A stretch of DNA of 64,000 nucleotides from an uncultured delta proteobacterium (GTDB taxonomy: Bacteria > Desulfobacterota > Desulfovibrionia > Desulfovibrionales > Desulfovibrionaceae), in NCBI GenBank assembly GCA_903843965.1, contig CAIMRY010000017.1, positions 186,001 to 250,000 on the forward strand, in the 5' to 3' direction. Numbering within the stretch: position 1 is the first letter of the stretch; every line of letters starts with the position of its first letter. Of this stretch, positions 20,066 through 28,542 are shown piece after piece. A program made the translations under genes and the position numbers. The notes beneath the pieces are model-generated. The model saw only the letters and a program-made list of their open reading frames with translations, was not told where the DNA came from and did no database searches.

Positions 20066-20545
20066 ATGCCCATGACCGCAGACCATGCCCGCGCCCACAT
20101 CACGGCCCTGCTGCTTGAGCGCGCGTCCCAGGACGAGGCCAAGCGCAAGGAGGCCCTGCGCGACTACCTGGACGTGACCCAGGCGACCACCGACAAGGCC
20201 ACGTCCGAGGCCCTGGCCGGGCTCATCCCGGCGCTGATGCCCGCGCTCTACGCCAAGTGGATCAGCATGTTCGCGGACCGGCTGCTTCAGACCGTGCCGC
20301 TGGACCAGATCGCGCTGGTCTGCGACGGCAGCGCGGAAAACGCCGCCGCCCTGACCCTGGCCTACGTGATGTTCCTGGAGTCCGCGCGCATGGAGCGGCA
20401 GATCGACGAGGACCTGGCCGCACTGGGGGCCGGGGCTGCGGCCGAGGGCCAAGGCCAATGTCCAGACCAAGCCCTGGCCGACATGGCCGCCAGCTACATC
20501 CGCGCGCGCCTGGGCATGCTGGCCGAAAAGGCGAAGAAGCAGTAG
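20066..20545 (+). CDS. hypothetical cytoplasmic protein
   Basis: The 159-residue, helical, soluble protein begins MPMTADHARAHITALLLERA and ends in a Lys-rich AEKAKKQ. I recognise no family, motif, signal peptide or membrane helix. The ATG at 20066 has AGGAGA at 20052-20057, ruling out the in-frame ATG at 19994. Codon use and GC match its neighbours. It is divergent from the DUF401 gene. The 195 bases after it show only short GTTGCCGG repeats. Confidence 0.7.
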   Translation: MPMTADHARAHITALLLERASQDEAKRKEALRDYLDVTQATTDKATSEALAGLIPALMPALYAKWISMFADRLLQTVPLDQIALVCDGSAENAAALTLAYVMFLESARMERQIDEDLAALGAGAAAEGQGQCPDQALADMAASYIRARLGMLAEKAKKQ

Positions 20546-20740
20546 CCCGGCTGGGACTGGTGCCCAAAGAAAATTTGTGTTCCCGGCGCTGTGGGCCCCT
20601 TGGTTGGGTGCCCGTTGCCGGAGTGTGCGTTGCCGGGTGCAGGCAGAGCGCTCTTGCGGTTCAGCCCTGTCCCGCATCGGCATGCGGCGGCATCCAGGGA
20701 CGCTATTCGAGACCGGCCCTGACCGCCAGTCCAGGCGATT

Positions 20741-21352
20741 CTAGACCTTGAGCGCCCGCTCCACGGCCTCGGCCACCTGGACGTGGTCCGGCAGGTTCGC
20801 CGAGACATCCGCTCCGGCCTCGGCATCGTCCCCGGCTTCGCCCTCCCCGTCGCTCTCGCCCTCGCCCACGTCCCCGGCAACCGAAGCTGCGGCGCTCTCC
20901 ACCAGGGCGATCTGGATATTCAGCTCCCGCTGGAGCGCCACGTTGTGCGGGTCGAAAAAAAGCTTCCAGACCACGGCGGCCTTTTGCACGCGCTCCAGCC
21001 GCACCAGCACCAGCCCCAGGAACAGGATGGCCCGGTTGTTGGTGCGGTTTCTCTGCAGGATGCGCTCAAACTCCACCTTGGCCGGGATGTACCGGCCCAG
21101 GTTGTACAGGCACTCGCCCAGGCGCTGCCGGGCCTCGACGTTCTCCCGCTCGGACTCCAGGAATTTGCGGAAGGGGGCCAGGGCGGCCTCCCAGCTCCCG
21201 GCGGCAAAGGCGGCGTTGGCCTCGGCCAGGATGGGCGCGGTCTGCGAGGCCGTGGCCATGGGCTCGGCCTCGGACTTGCCGCGCAGGGTGTCCATGAACC
21301 CGAACAGCAGCCTGCGCCGCTTCACGTCGATTTCTTCCTTCCCTTCGCCCAC
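20741..21352 (-). CDS. tetratricopeptide-repeat protein
   Basis: The 203-residue protein has a basic start (KRRRLLFGFMDTLRG). About three TPR-like helical pairs follow (residues 40-140: AEANAAFAAGSWEAALAPF, ARQRLGECLYNLGRYIPAK, RAILFLGLVLVRLERVQKA). The tail is acidic and low-complexity (Glu/Gly/Asp-rich, 155-180). TPR domains mediate protein contacts; the partner is unknown. The GTG start at 21352 has GGAGGAGGG upstream. It is divergent from the aldehyde oxidoreductase gene. Confidence 0.8.
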   Translation of the reverse strand: MGEGKEEIDVKRRRLLFGFMDTLRGKSEAEPMATASQTAPILAEANAAFAAGSWEAALAPFRKFLESERENVEARQRLGECLYNLGRYIPAKVEFERILQRNRTNNRAILFLGLVLVRLERVQKAAVVWKLFFDPHNVALQRELNIQIALVESAAASVAGDVGEGESDGEGEAGDDAEAGADVSANLPDHVQVAEAVERALKV

Positions 21353-21473
21353 CTGCGCCCTCCTCCATGCTCCCGGCTTGCAGCTCTTGACCCTTGCGAT
21401 TCCTGGCGGCAGAGCATACTTCTTTCGGCCACGGGGTCAAGGCCCCAGTTCCATGGAGGCCAGGGGCAAACAC

Positions 21474-23264
21474 ATGAGCGGTCAAGGCATGTTCGGCTGG
21501 ACAGGAGCGATTCTGCGCGTGGACCTGGGCACAGGGGCACGTGACGTGCTGCGCCTGCCCAAGGCCGTGTACCATGACTATCTGGGCGGAAAGGGCCTGG
21601 GCGGGTTTCTCCTGCGCGACCACGCCACCCTGGCCCCAGGCGACCCCGCCCTGCCGCTGATTATTGCCGTGGGCCCGCTGAACGCCACCATCGCGCCCAC
21701 CTCGGGCCGCTGCCACCTGACCACCCGCTCGCCGCTCACCGGGGCCGTGGCCGACTCCAGCGCGGGCGGACGCCTCGGCACGGAGCTGGCCCGCGCGGGT
21801 TGGGACGCGGTGCTCATCGTGGGCCGGGCCATGCGCCCCACCGGCATCGAGATCGACGACGCGGACGTGCGCCTGCTGGACGCCAGCGCGCTGGTCGGGC
21901 TGGACACGCAGGAGATCTTCGCGCGGTTGCGCCAGCACAGGCCCAAGGGCTCCATCGCCGCCACCGGCCCGGCGGCGGATACCGGCTGCCTGTTCGCCAG
22001 CCTCATCGTGGACACGCACCACGCCGCCGGTCGCTGCGGCCTGGGCCTCGCCGCCGGGCAAAAGAACCTCAAGTACATCGCCGTGCACGGCACGGGCCGT
22101 CGCAAGGTGGCCGACTTGGCCGGGCTCAAGGCCGCACGCGAGGACATCCTGCGGCTCACTGCGGCCTCGCCCGCGCTCATGGGCCAGCACGGGTTCTCCT
22201 GCTTCGGCACGGGCAGCATTTTCGACCTGATGGACTCCCGGCGCATGATGCCCACGGACAACTTTGCGCGCACGCGCTTTCCCGGCGCGGAGCACCTGAA
22301 CGCCCACGCCTACAAGGCGCGCTACCAGCCCCGCCGCCACGGCTGCCAGGGCTGCCACGTGCTGTGCAAGAAGATCGCGGCGGATGGCCGGTCCATGCCC
22401 GAGTTCGAGACCATGAGCCACTTCACCGCGCTCATCGGCAACACGGACCTGGAGCTGGTGATGCAGGCGGGCGACCTGTGCAACCGCCTGGGGCTCGACA
22501 CCATCAGCGCGGGCTCCACCCTGGCCTGCTACCGGGAGGTAACAGGCCAAAACCTCTCGGGCGAACGCGTGCTGGAGCTGCTTACGGGCATGGGCACCGG
22601 TTGCGGGCCGGGCGCGGAGTTGGCCGTGGGGTCGGCGAAATATTCCAGAGCCCAGGGCCGCCCGGAGCTGTCCATGAGCGTGAAGGGCCTGGAGTTGCCC
22701 GCCTACGACCCGCGCGGGGCCTATGGCATGGCCCTGGCCTACGCCATCTGCGCGCGCGGCGGCTGCCATTTGCGGGCCTATCCCATCAGCCACGAGATCT
22801 TGCGCAAACCCGTGGCCACGGACCGCTTCAGCTTTTCGGGCAAGGCGCGCATCGTGAAGATCGCCGAGGACGCCAACGCCGTGGTGGACTCGCTTATCGC
22901 CTGCAAATTTCTGTTCTTCGCCGCCAGCCTGGAGGAATACGCCCGCGCCTTTACTGCGGTCACGGGCGTTGCGGCCACGGCCCAGGACCTGCTGCTCATC
23001 GGCGAGCGCATCGACTACCAGGAGCGGCTGATGAACGCCAGGAACGGCTTTTCCGCCAAGGACGACGACCTGCCGCCGCGCTTCTTCGCCGAGGAGGGCT
23101 CAAGCGGCCCAGGCCTGCCCATCCCGCCTGTGCCGCGCGCGGACTTCCTGGCCTGCCGCGCGGCCTACTACCGCATCCGGGGCCTGACGCCGGACGGGCT
23201 GCCCACGCGGGAGACTGCGGAAAGGCTGGGGCTGCCCTGGTTTGACAACTCAATTGCTCGTTAA
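21474..23264 (+). CDS. aor: aldehyde:ferredoxin oxidoreductase (tungstopterin family)
   Basis: The 596-residue length matches the AOR family, which oxidises aldehydes to acids with ferredoxin using a bis-pterin tungsten cofactor and a [4Fe-4S] cluster. The N-terminal domain has the GGKGLGGFLL and LTTRSPLTG pterin-contact segments. The cluster ligands are visible as Cys291, Cys294 and Cys298 (context HGCQGCHVLCKK) and Cys477 (ACKFLFF), the same C-x2-C-x3-C...C spacing as the Pyrococcus enzyme. The start at 21474 has AGGGG seven bases upstream; ATG 21453 is an alternative. A low-GC gene follows after 45 bases. Cofactor-synthesis genes are not in the window. Confidence 0.94.
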   Translation: MSGQGMFGWTGAILRVDLGTGARDVLRLPKAVYHDYLGGKGLGGFLLRDHATLAPGDPALPLIIAVGPLNATIAPTSGRCHLTTRSPLTGAVADSSAGGRLGTELARAGWDAVLIVGRAMRPTGIEIDDADVRLLDASALVGLDTQEIFARLRQHRPKGSIAATGPAADTGCLFASLIVDTHHAAGRCGLGLAAGQKNLKYIAVHGTGRRKVADLAGLKAAREDILRLTAASPALMGQHGFSCFGTGSIFDLMDSRRMMPTDNFARTRFPGAEHLNAHAYKARYQPRRHGCQGCHVLCKKIAADGRSMPEFETMSHFTALIGNTDLELVMQAGDLCNRLGLDTISAGSTLACYREVTGQNLSGERVLELLTGMGTGCGPGAELAVGSAKYSRAQGRPELSMSVKGLELPAYDPRGAYGMALAYAICARGGCHLRAYPISHEILRKPVATDRFSFSGKARIVKIAEDANAVVDSLIACKFLFFAASLEEYARAFTAVTGVAATAQDLLLIGERIDYQERLMNARNGFSAKDDDLPPRFFAEEGSSGPGLPIPPVPRADFLACRAAYYRIRGLTPDGLPTRETAERLGLPWFDNSIAR

Positions 23265-23309
23265 TCGGACTCTTACCTAACGTATATATTGTTCTCTTAG
23301 GAGGTGAGT

Positions 23310-23972
23310 ATGCTTGGAAAGGAAGTCTTCGGATATTTACAGAAGAAACTCGGAACGAACACAGCTCGTGAGCTAGCACAACAACTTGGCATTGCCGAAT
23401 CCAGGTTATGTCAACTCCAAGAAAAACAACTAAAGCCTATGACTATTAGCACAATAATTTGCAACACAATTGAAGCAACACACAATGAACTTGCAACAAC
23501 AGGCGTTAGGGCCATCGTTGAATTTTATCCAATTTCTAGGTGTGAGTCTACACACGGAAAAAGAAAGGAGTTTCTCGACAAGCAAAACATAGATACTTCC
23601 ACATACTCAGCACTTAGGACAGAGTTATCAACAAAGTCAGGTTTGTATATATTTTATAATTCTGAAGGAAAGCTACTTTATATTGGAAAAACAAAGGGAA
23701 AAACAAATTCACTTTGGGATGAAATTAAATCTGCATACAATAGGGAAAGAGATCCACAAAAGTTGTATATGACTAATACGCGCTTATCTGATTTCTCTCC
23801 GTTTACTTCAAGGATTAAAAAACAAAATGTATATTTACACGACATCTCTGCATACTTCTCTGCATACCAAGTTCACGATTCCCTTATCGACATTATCGAA
23901 GCCCTTCTCATACGAATCACTCCAAACAACAACATGAATGATCGGATTGAGTCCATAGAACGCAACAAATAA
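23310..23972 (+). CDS. HTH + GIY-YIG nuclease-domain protein in a low-GC patch
   Basis: The 220-residue protein pairs an N-terminal helix-turn-helix (about 15-45, ARELAQQLGIAESRLCQLQ) with a C-terminal GIY-YIG domain: GLY at 111-113, YIG at 124-126, Arg145, catalytic-type Glu197 and Asn210 (EALLIRITPNNNMN). GIY-YIG domains cut DNA with one metal ion, in repair, homing and restriction enzymes. The gene is much richer in A+T than everything around it, and its codon use differs, which points to recent transfer. AGGAGGTG sits just before the ATG at 23310. No partner methylase, transposase or terminal repeat is visible. Its target is unknown; the middle 60 residues match nothing I know. Confidence 0.8.
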   Translation: MLGKEVFGYLQKKLGTNTARELAQQLGIAESRLCQLQEKQLKPMTISTIICNTIEATHNELATTGVRAIVEFYPISRCESTHGKRKEFLDKQNIDTSTYSALRTELSTKSGLYIFYNSEGKLLYIGKTKGKTNSLWDEIKSAYNRERDPQKLYMTNTRLSDFSPFTSRIKKQNVYLHDISAYFSAYQVHDSLIDIIEALLIRITPNNNMNDRIESIERNK

Positions 23973-23996
23973 AGGTAACCACCCGGAACAAACAGC

Positions 23997-25301
23997 ATGA
24001 ACGCCCAGCTCGCCAAATACGCCGCCAAGCTCGCGGCCACGGGCCTGTGCGCCCCAGGCGACGTGCTCATGGCCGCTCTGGACGACGAGCTGGCCTGGAG
24101 TGCGGAACACGACCCCCGCCAGCCGCTCATGGAGTCGGTGTTCGCGGGCCTGAACATCAGCGCGCTTCTGCTGGCCCGGCCCGCTGGCGTGTACCAGGCC
24201 GTCATGGCCGAGCTGGTCCGCCAGGCTCTGGCCGACGGCGGCGGCACTGGACAGGGGTCCATCACCCCCGGCGACTGCGAAACGCGCACCTTTCTGCACG
24301 ACCTGCCTGTTGTCGACAGTCTGACTGCGGACGGCATCATCCAAGCCCTGCGCCAGCGCAAGGGCTGCGTCGTTCTGCATGAAGGCGAGGCCCTTGTGGC
24401 CGCCTTCGGCACCGTGAGCCCGGAGCAGGCGTACGTCACCATGAGCTCCATGTGCTTCGCCTGCTTTGTGGCCTACTTCGCGGACCACCTGCGCACGCTG
24501 CGCGCCGGGGCCATGACGGACCAGCGCCGGGCATCCTTTGCCCGCATCAAGGCCCTGCTGCCCGAGGACCGGGGTGATATTGACGGCCTGCCGGACCTGC
24601 TGCCCGGCCCCTTTGACAGCGAGGACGCCGCGCGCGCGGCCATCATCCAGGCCGGCCGCCACACCGTGGAATACGGCCTGGTGGACTCGTACTTCGGCAA
24701 CATCTCCTACCGCCTGCCCGCCACCGGCCAGGGCACGGGGTCCGAAACCATCCTCATCAGCCAGACCGGCAGCTCGCTGGACGAGCTTGGCCCGTGCATC
24801 GACCCCTGCCGCATGGACGACGGCTCCTGCGCGGGCATCACCGCCTCCAGCGAGTACTCTGCGCACAAGGCCGTGTACGAGGCGGAAATGGCTTCAGACT
24901 CGGCGGGCGCGGGCGCGCGGGCCATGCTGCACGGGCACCCGCGCTTCTCGGTCATCGTGTCGCTGGACTGCGAGCGGCTGGACTGCCCCAAGCTGGGCGA
25001 GTGCCACCGCGCCTGCGACACCCCCCGCGCCGTGAGCGACAACGCATCCGGGCTGAGCATCCCCATCGTGCCGGGCGAGGTGGGCACCGGGCCTTTCGGC
25101 CTGTGCAACACCCTGCCCCCGGCGCTGGCCGACACCACCGGCGATGCGACAGGCCACGGGCGCGGGGCCATCGTCTACGGCCACGGGCTGTTCACCCTGG
25201 GCGCGGTGGACTTCCGCGACGCCTTCCAGGCGCTCATGGACGTGGAGCACTTCTGCCGTGCGGAGTACTTCCGCCGGGTGGCGCAGCTCGACGCGGGCTA
25301 G
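23997..25301 (+). CDS. class II aldolase/adducin domain protein with extra N-terminal domain
   Basis: This 434-residue protein has a class II aldolase/adducin domain in its second half. The domain includes YFGNISYRL, ILISQTGSSLDEL, SSEYSAHKAVY (Glu), LHGHPRF (His-x-His metal pair) and YGHGLFTLG (third His), the zinc site of fuculose-phosphate aldolase-type enzymes. An insertion with six Cys (CIDPCRMDDGSC, CERLDCPKLGECHRAC) sits inside the domain. The first about 200 residues form a separate helical domain I do not recognise. The substrate is unknown. GC content returns to normal here. Confidence 0.82.
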   Translation: MNAQLAKYAAKLAATGLCAPGDVLMAALDDELAWSAEHDPRQPLMESVFAGLNISALLLARPAGVYQAVMAELVRQALADGGGTGQGSITPGDCETRTFLHDLPVVDSLTADGIIQALRQRKGCVVLHEGEALVAAFGTVSPEQAYVTMSSMCFACFVAYFADHLRTLRAGAMTDQRRASFARIKALLPEDRGDIDGLPDLLPGPFDSEDAARAAIIQAGRHTVEYGLVDSYFGNISYRLPATGQGTGSETILISQTGSSLDELGPCIDPCRMDDGSCAGITASSEYSAHKAVYEAEMASDSAGAGARAMLHGHPRFSVIVSLDCERLDCPKLGECHRACDTPRAVSDNASGLSIPIVPGEVGTGPFGLCNTLPPALADTTGDATGHGRGAIVYGHGLFTLGAVDFRDAFQALMDVEHFCRAEYFRRVAQLDAG

Positions 25302-25453
25302 CGCATTCCAGCGCCATCCGACGGGTGAGGTCTTGATCTGGCGGGTGAGGACTTGCGCGCCATTTCGCCCGCGCAGACCCATTCCCATCCGCCCGCAAGG
25401 GTGGTACCCCAGCCTTCCTGCCCTGCATGGCAGACAAACCCTGGGGGCGATTC

Positions 25454-26386
25454 ATGACCGATTTACAGGGCCAACAACGGCGCGCGGCGCTTTTGCCCGT
25501 GCTGGCGCTCACCGCGGCCAGCATCCTGTGGGCCAGCGCGTTCATCGCCTTCAAGCTGGCCTTTTTGGCCTACGACCCCATGTTCGTGCTTTTTGCGCGC
25601 ATGCTTGTGGCCTGCCTGTGCTTTCTGCCCCTGGCCGCGCGCTTCCGCAACCAAGTCTACAGGCCGGGCGACTGGAAGCCCATCCTGCTCATGAGCGCGT
25701 TTGAGCCCTGCCTGTACTTCCTGTTCGAGACCACGGCCATCAAGAACACCGAGGCCTCCCAGGCGGGCATGATCGTGGCCATGCTGCCGCTTCTGGTGGC
25801 CATCGGCGCGCACTTCATCCTCAAGGAAAAGGTCACCCCGCGCACCTGGGCCGGTTTCGGCCTGGCCGTGACCGGGGCCGCGCTGCTCTCCGTGCAGTCC
25901 GGCGCGACGGAAAACGCCCCGCACCCGGCCCTGGGCAACTTCCTGGAGTTTCTGGCCATGTGCTGCGCCATGGGCTACACCATTCTTCTCAAGCGGCTCT
26001 CTGTGCGCTACTCGCCCCTGTTCCTCACCGCCAGCCAGGCCCTCATCGGCTGCCTGTTCTTCCTGCCGCTGATGTTCCTGCCCGGCCAGCGCCTGCCCAC
26101 GGAGTTCGTGCTCGTGCCCGCGCTCTCGGTCATCTACCTGGGCGCGGCCATCACCCTGGGCGCTTACGGCCTCTATAGCTACGGCGTGAGCAAGATCCCC
26201 GCCAGCCAGGCCTCGGCCTTCGTCAACCTCATCCCCGTGGCCACGGTGCTCATGGCCCGCTTCACCCTGGGCGAGGTCTTCGGCCTGGGCCAGTATCTGG
26301 CCTCCGGGCTGGTGCTGGCCGGGGTGCTTTTGAGCCAGGACCGGAAGGCTCGGCGGGCAGAGGCTGAGGCCAAGGCCCTGGCCTAG
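25454..26386 (+). CDS. EamA/DMT family transporter
   Basis: The 310-residue membrane protein has ten predicted helices arranged as two EamA repeats; the first starts AASILWASAFIAFKLAF and the second LGNFLEFLAMCCAMGYTI. DMT proteins of this class export amino acids or other small metabolites. The substrate cannot be told. I chose the ATG at 25454 since GGGGGCG precedes it; the ATG at 25427 has no binding site. It ends with a Lys/Arg/Ala-rich cytoplasmic tail. Confidence 0.9.
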   Translation: MTDLQGQQRRAALLPVLALTAASILWASAFIAFKLAFLAYDPMFVLFARMLVACLCFLPLAARFRNQVYRPGDWKPILLMSAFEPCLYFLFETTAIKNTEASQAGMIVAMLPLLVAIGAHFILKEKVTPRTWAGFGLAVTGAALLSVQSGATENAPHPALGNFLEFLAMCCAMGYTILLKRLSVRYSPLFLTASQALIGCLFFLPLMFLPGQRLPTEFVLVPALSVIYLGAAITLGAYGLYSYGVSKIPASQASAFVNLIPVATVLMARFTLGEVFGLGQYLASGLVLAGVLLSQDRKARRAEAEAKALA

Positions 26387-26569
26387 ACTGTTCCCAGATC
26401 AGCGCAGCCAGCCCAAAGCTTGCTGAGGGGGCGGCCACGGTCAACAAGGTCGACGCCCGTGTTTCCTAGCGTCTTGGGATACAGCTCAACGTCAACTATT
26501 GGCATTCGTCTAGTGTTTTTCTAGAGCCCATCCCTGGACAGAACCACCGCTGCCGTGCGAGTTGCGGAC

Positions 26570-27286
26570 ATGATCGAGCTGCTCGAAATCGTCCACCAGG
26601 ACCAGCGCATCCTGGTGCAGGTCAACCGCGACCGCTTCCGCACCCTGCGGCTTTCTGTAAGGCCGGAGGGCTCCGTGGTGGTCCGCGCGCCGCGCAGGGC
26701 CAGCCAGGCGCAGATCCACGCGCATGTGGAAAGCAAGGCCGCATGGATCGCACGGCACCTGGAGCGCTTCCGCACCCTGCGCGAGGCCAGGCCGCAGCCG
26801 CTGGCCTACTTAAGCGGGGAGACCCACGCTATTCTCGGCCAGGAGTACGTGCTGGAGGCCCGCCAGGCCGAGCGCAACGCCGTGCGCCTGGAGGCAGGCA
26901 CCCTGGTGGTGACCACGCGCTTTCCGCCCCGGCCGGACACAGTGAAGAAGCTGCTCGACGCCTGGATCGTTGAGCAGGCGCGGGAGCTGTTCCTGCGCGT
27001 GCTGCGCGAGCTTTTGCCGGTGGCCGCCGCCTTTGGTGTGCCGCGCCCGGCGCAACTGAAGATCAGGGCCATGACCAGCCGCTGGGGCACCTGCTCGCGC
27101 TCCGGGTCCATCACCCTGAACCGGCACCTGATGCGCGCCCCGCTGCCCTGCGTGGAGTACGTGGTGGCGCACGAGCTGTGCCACCTGGTGCACCACGGCC
27201 ACGATGCGCGCTTCTACGGCCTGCTCGCGGCCCTCATGCCGGACTGGAAGGCGCGCCGCCTGCGCCTGCGCTCGGTGCCCATTTAG
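26570..27286 (+). CDS. YgjP/SprT-like zinc metallopeptidase (DUF45, M48-like)
   Basis: The 238-residue soluble protein has the zinc-peptidase signature HELCHLVHHGHDARF near its end; the two His of HExxH and a downstream His bind zinc. Upstream, TSRWGTCSRSGSITLNRHL is typical of the YgjP/DUF45 family. A GTG at 26555 is an alternative start five codons earlier; neither start has a strong ribosome binding site. The physiological substrate is unknown. The 183 bases before the gene show no clear signal. A double hairpin module follows the stop. Confidence 0.85.
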   Translation: MIELLEIVHQDQRILVQVNRDRFRTLRLSVRPEGSVVVRAPRRASQAQIHAHVESKAAWIARHLERFRTLREARPQPLAYLSGETHAILGQEYVLEARQAERNAVRLEAGTLVVTTRFPPRPDTVKKLLDAWIVEQARELFLRVLRELLPVAAAFGVPRPAQLKIRAMTSRWGTCSRSGSITLNRHLMRAPLPCVEYVVAHELCHLVHHGHDARFYGLLAALMPDWKARRLRLRSVPI

Positions 27287-27295
27287 AAGCTTTGT

Positions 27296-27353
27296 CAGGG
27301 GGCGTTGCCCCCTGAACCCCCACAAGAGGGCCTGAGGCCCTCTTGACTCCCCC
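27296..27353 (+). terminator. double hairpin module with C-run tails, plus-strand copy
   Basis: Hairpin A has an 8-bp perfect stem CAGGGGGC / GCCCCCTG with loop GTT (27296-27314), followed by AACCCCC (27315-27321). Hairpin B has a 10-bp perfect stem with a TGA loop (27323-27345), followed by ACTCCCCC (27346-27353). The module starts 10 bases after the metallopeptidase stop. It has the same design as the single hairpin at 2348-2377. There is no T-run. Confidence 0.6.
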
Positions 27354-27403
27354 GTAGGTCGAGCCGGGGCCTATTTCCCCCGCCGCTCCGGCCCAGGCCC
27401 TAC

Positions 27404-27459
27404 GGGGGGTCCGGGGGCCTCAGGCCCCCGGCGGGGGTGCCGGGGGCGGAGCCCCTGGC
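27404..27459 (-). terminator. double hairpin module with C-run tails, minus-strand copy
   Basis: Read on the minus strand from the mqnD stop, hairpin A' (27439-27459) has a 9-bp stem with one G-U pair and loop TCC. An ACCCCC tail follows (27433-27438). Hairpin B' (27411-27431) has a 9-bp stem and a TGA loop, then ACCCCCC (27404-27410). It mirrors the plus-strand module, so each convergent gene ends in the same device. Between them a 10-bp long-range inverted repeat (27349-27358 with 27399-27408) could pair the two. Confidence 0.6.
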
Positions 27460-28325
27460 TATTCCGGCAAGAACACATCCTCCGGCAGCGGGCCCAGACC
27501 TTCCGCGCGGCGCGCCTCGGCCATCAGCGCCAGGGTTGCGGCCTCGCCCTCGGGTCCGATGTCCAGACTGGCCTCGGTGACGAACATCTTGATGTGCCGG
27601 GCGATGACGCCGGGGTCCATTTCCTGGGTGTGGGCGCGGATGTATTCGCGGCTGGCCTCGGGGTGGGCGCGGGCGTGCTCCAGGCTGGCGCGGATGCCCG
27701 CGTTCACGGCCCGGGCCAGATCAAGCCCCGGCGTCAGATCCAGCGACCGGCGCAGGACGATGCAGCCCAGCGGGATGGGCAGGCTGCGCTCCTGTTCCCA
27801 CCACGCGCCCAGGTCCAGCAGCCGCGTGAGCCCGTGCTCGGCGTAGGTGAAGCGGCCCTCGTGGATGACCACCCCGGCTGCGCAGTCGCCGCTGGTCACG
27901 GCGGGCATGATCTGGTCGTAGACCAGCTCCACGGGTAGCGGCTGGATGCCCCGTTCCCGGCAGAGCAGCCCGAAGATGAGGTTGGCCGTGGTGCGGCGGC
28001 CAGGGATGGCCACACGTTTGCCGTGCAGGTCCTCCAACCGCGTCCCGGCCCGGCTGACGAGGATCGGACCCACGCCCCGGCCCAGGGCCCCGCCTGCGCG
28101 CAGCAGGCGGTACTCGCCCAGCACCCCGGCGGCGGCGGCCACAGAGACCTTGCAGACATCCGGCAGCCCGGCGCTGGCGGCCTGGTTCAGCCGCTCCACG
28201 TCGGCCAGGGTCACGTCAAAATCCACGTTGGCGTCCACACCTGGAACGCTGACCAGCCCCGTGGCCAGGGCGTGGAAGATGAAGGTGTCGTTGGGGCAGG
28301 GCGAGTAGTGCAGCGACAGGCGCAT
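27459..28325 (-). CDS. mqnD: 1,4-dihydroxy-6-naphthoate synthase
   Basis: This is a late step of the futalosine route to menaquinone: conversion of cyclic dehypoxanthinyl futalosine to 1,4-dihydroxy-6-naphthoate. The 288-residue protein has a periplasmic-binding-protein-like fold and begins MRLSLHYSPCPNDTFIFHAL, the family start motif. VVIHEGRFTYAEHGL, another conserved segment, lies mid-protein. The ATG at 28325 is preceded by AGGAGG. It is transcribed away from tetR-mqnECA, unlike the usual single-direction clusters. Menaquinone serves as the membrane electron carrier for anaerobic respiration. Confidence 0.95.
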   Translation of the reverse strand: MRLSLHYSPCPNDTFIFHALATGLVSVPGVDANVDFDVTLADVERLNQAASAGLPDVCKVSVAAAAGVLGEYRLLRAGGALGRGVGPILVSRAGTRLEDLHGKRVAIPGRRTTANLIFGLLCRERGIQPLPVELVYDQIMPAVTSGDCAAGVVIHEGRFTYAEHGLTRLLDLGAWWEQERSLPIPLGCIVLRRSLDLTPGLDLARAVNAGIRASLEHARAHPEASREYIRAHTQEMDPGVIARHIKMFVTEASLDIGPEGEAATLALMAEARRAEGLGPLPEDVFLPE

Positions 28326-28410
28326 GGCGGCCTCCTGGACTTCTGTTTCTTTTCGGGCGGTTGTCGTGCCGGTTGACGCGCTGGTTGCCGCTTCCGGTCG
28401 CTCCCATGTG

Positions 28411-28453
28411 TTGACAGCGGGGTCGCGCAAGCATAGGAATGACCACCCGGTCA
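28411..28453 (+). promoter_or_regulatory. promoter of tetR-mqnECA with a TetR-type operator
   Basis: TTGACA (28411-28416), a 17-base spacer and TAGGAA (28434-28439) form the promoter. A palindrome TGACC-accc-GGTCA (28440-28453) begins at the base after the -10 box, covering the predicted transcription start. TetR-family dimers bind such inverted repeats, so the tetR product encoded 90 bases downstream is the likely ligand. That is inference. Whether the divergent mqnD promoter shares it is unclear. Confidence 0.6.
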
Positions 28454-28542
28454 CTTGTCCGGCAGCCTACCCGGAGCGCTTCCGGGTGGCAAGCCAAAAC
28501 GGTCGGCACCATAGCGGCAGGCCCGCAAAAACTGCAGGACAT

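Noticed and set aside
23242-23247. TTGACA at the end of the aldehyde oxidoreductase gene as a promoter for the GIY-YIG gene
   Set aside because: No -10 box lies at 16-18 bases; the AT-rich TATAT further on is about 38 bases away.
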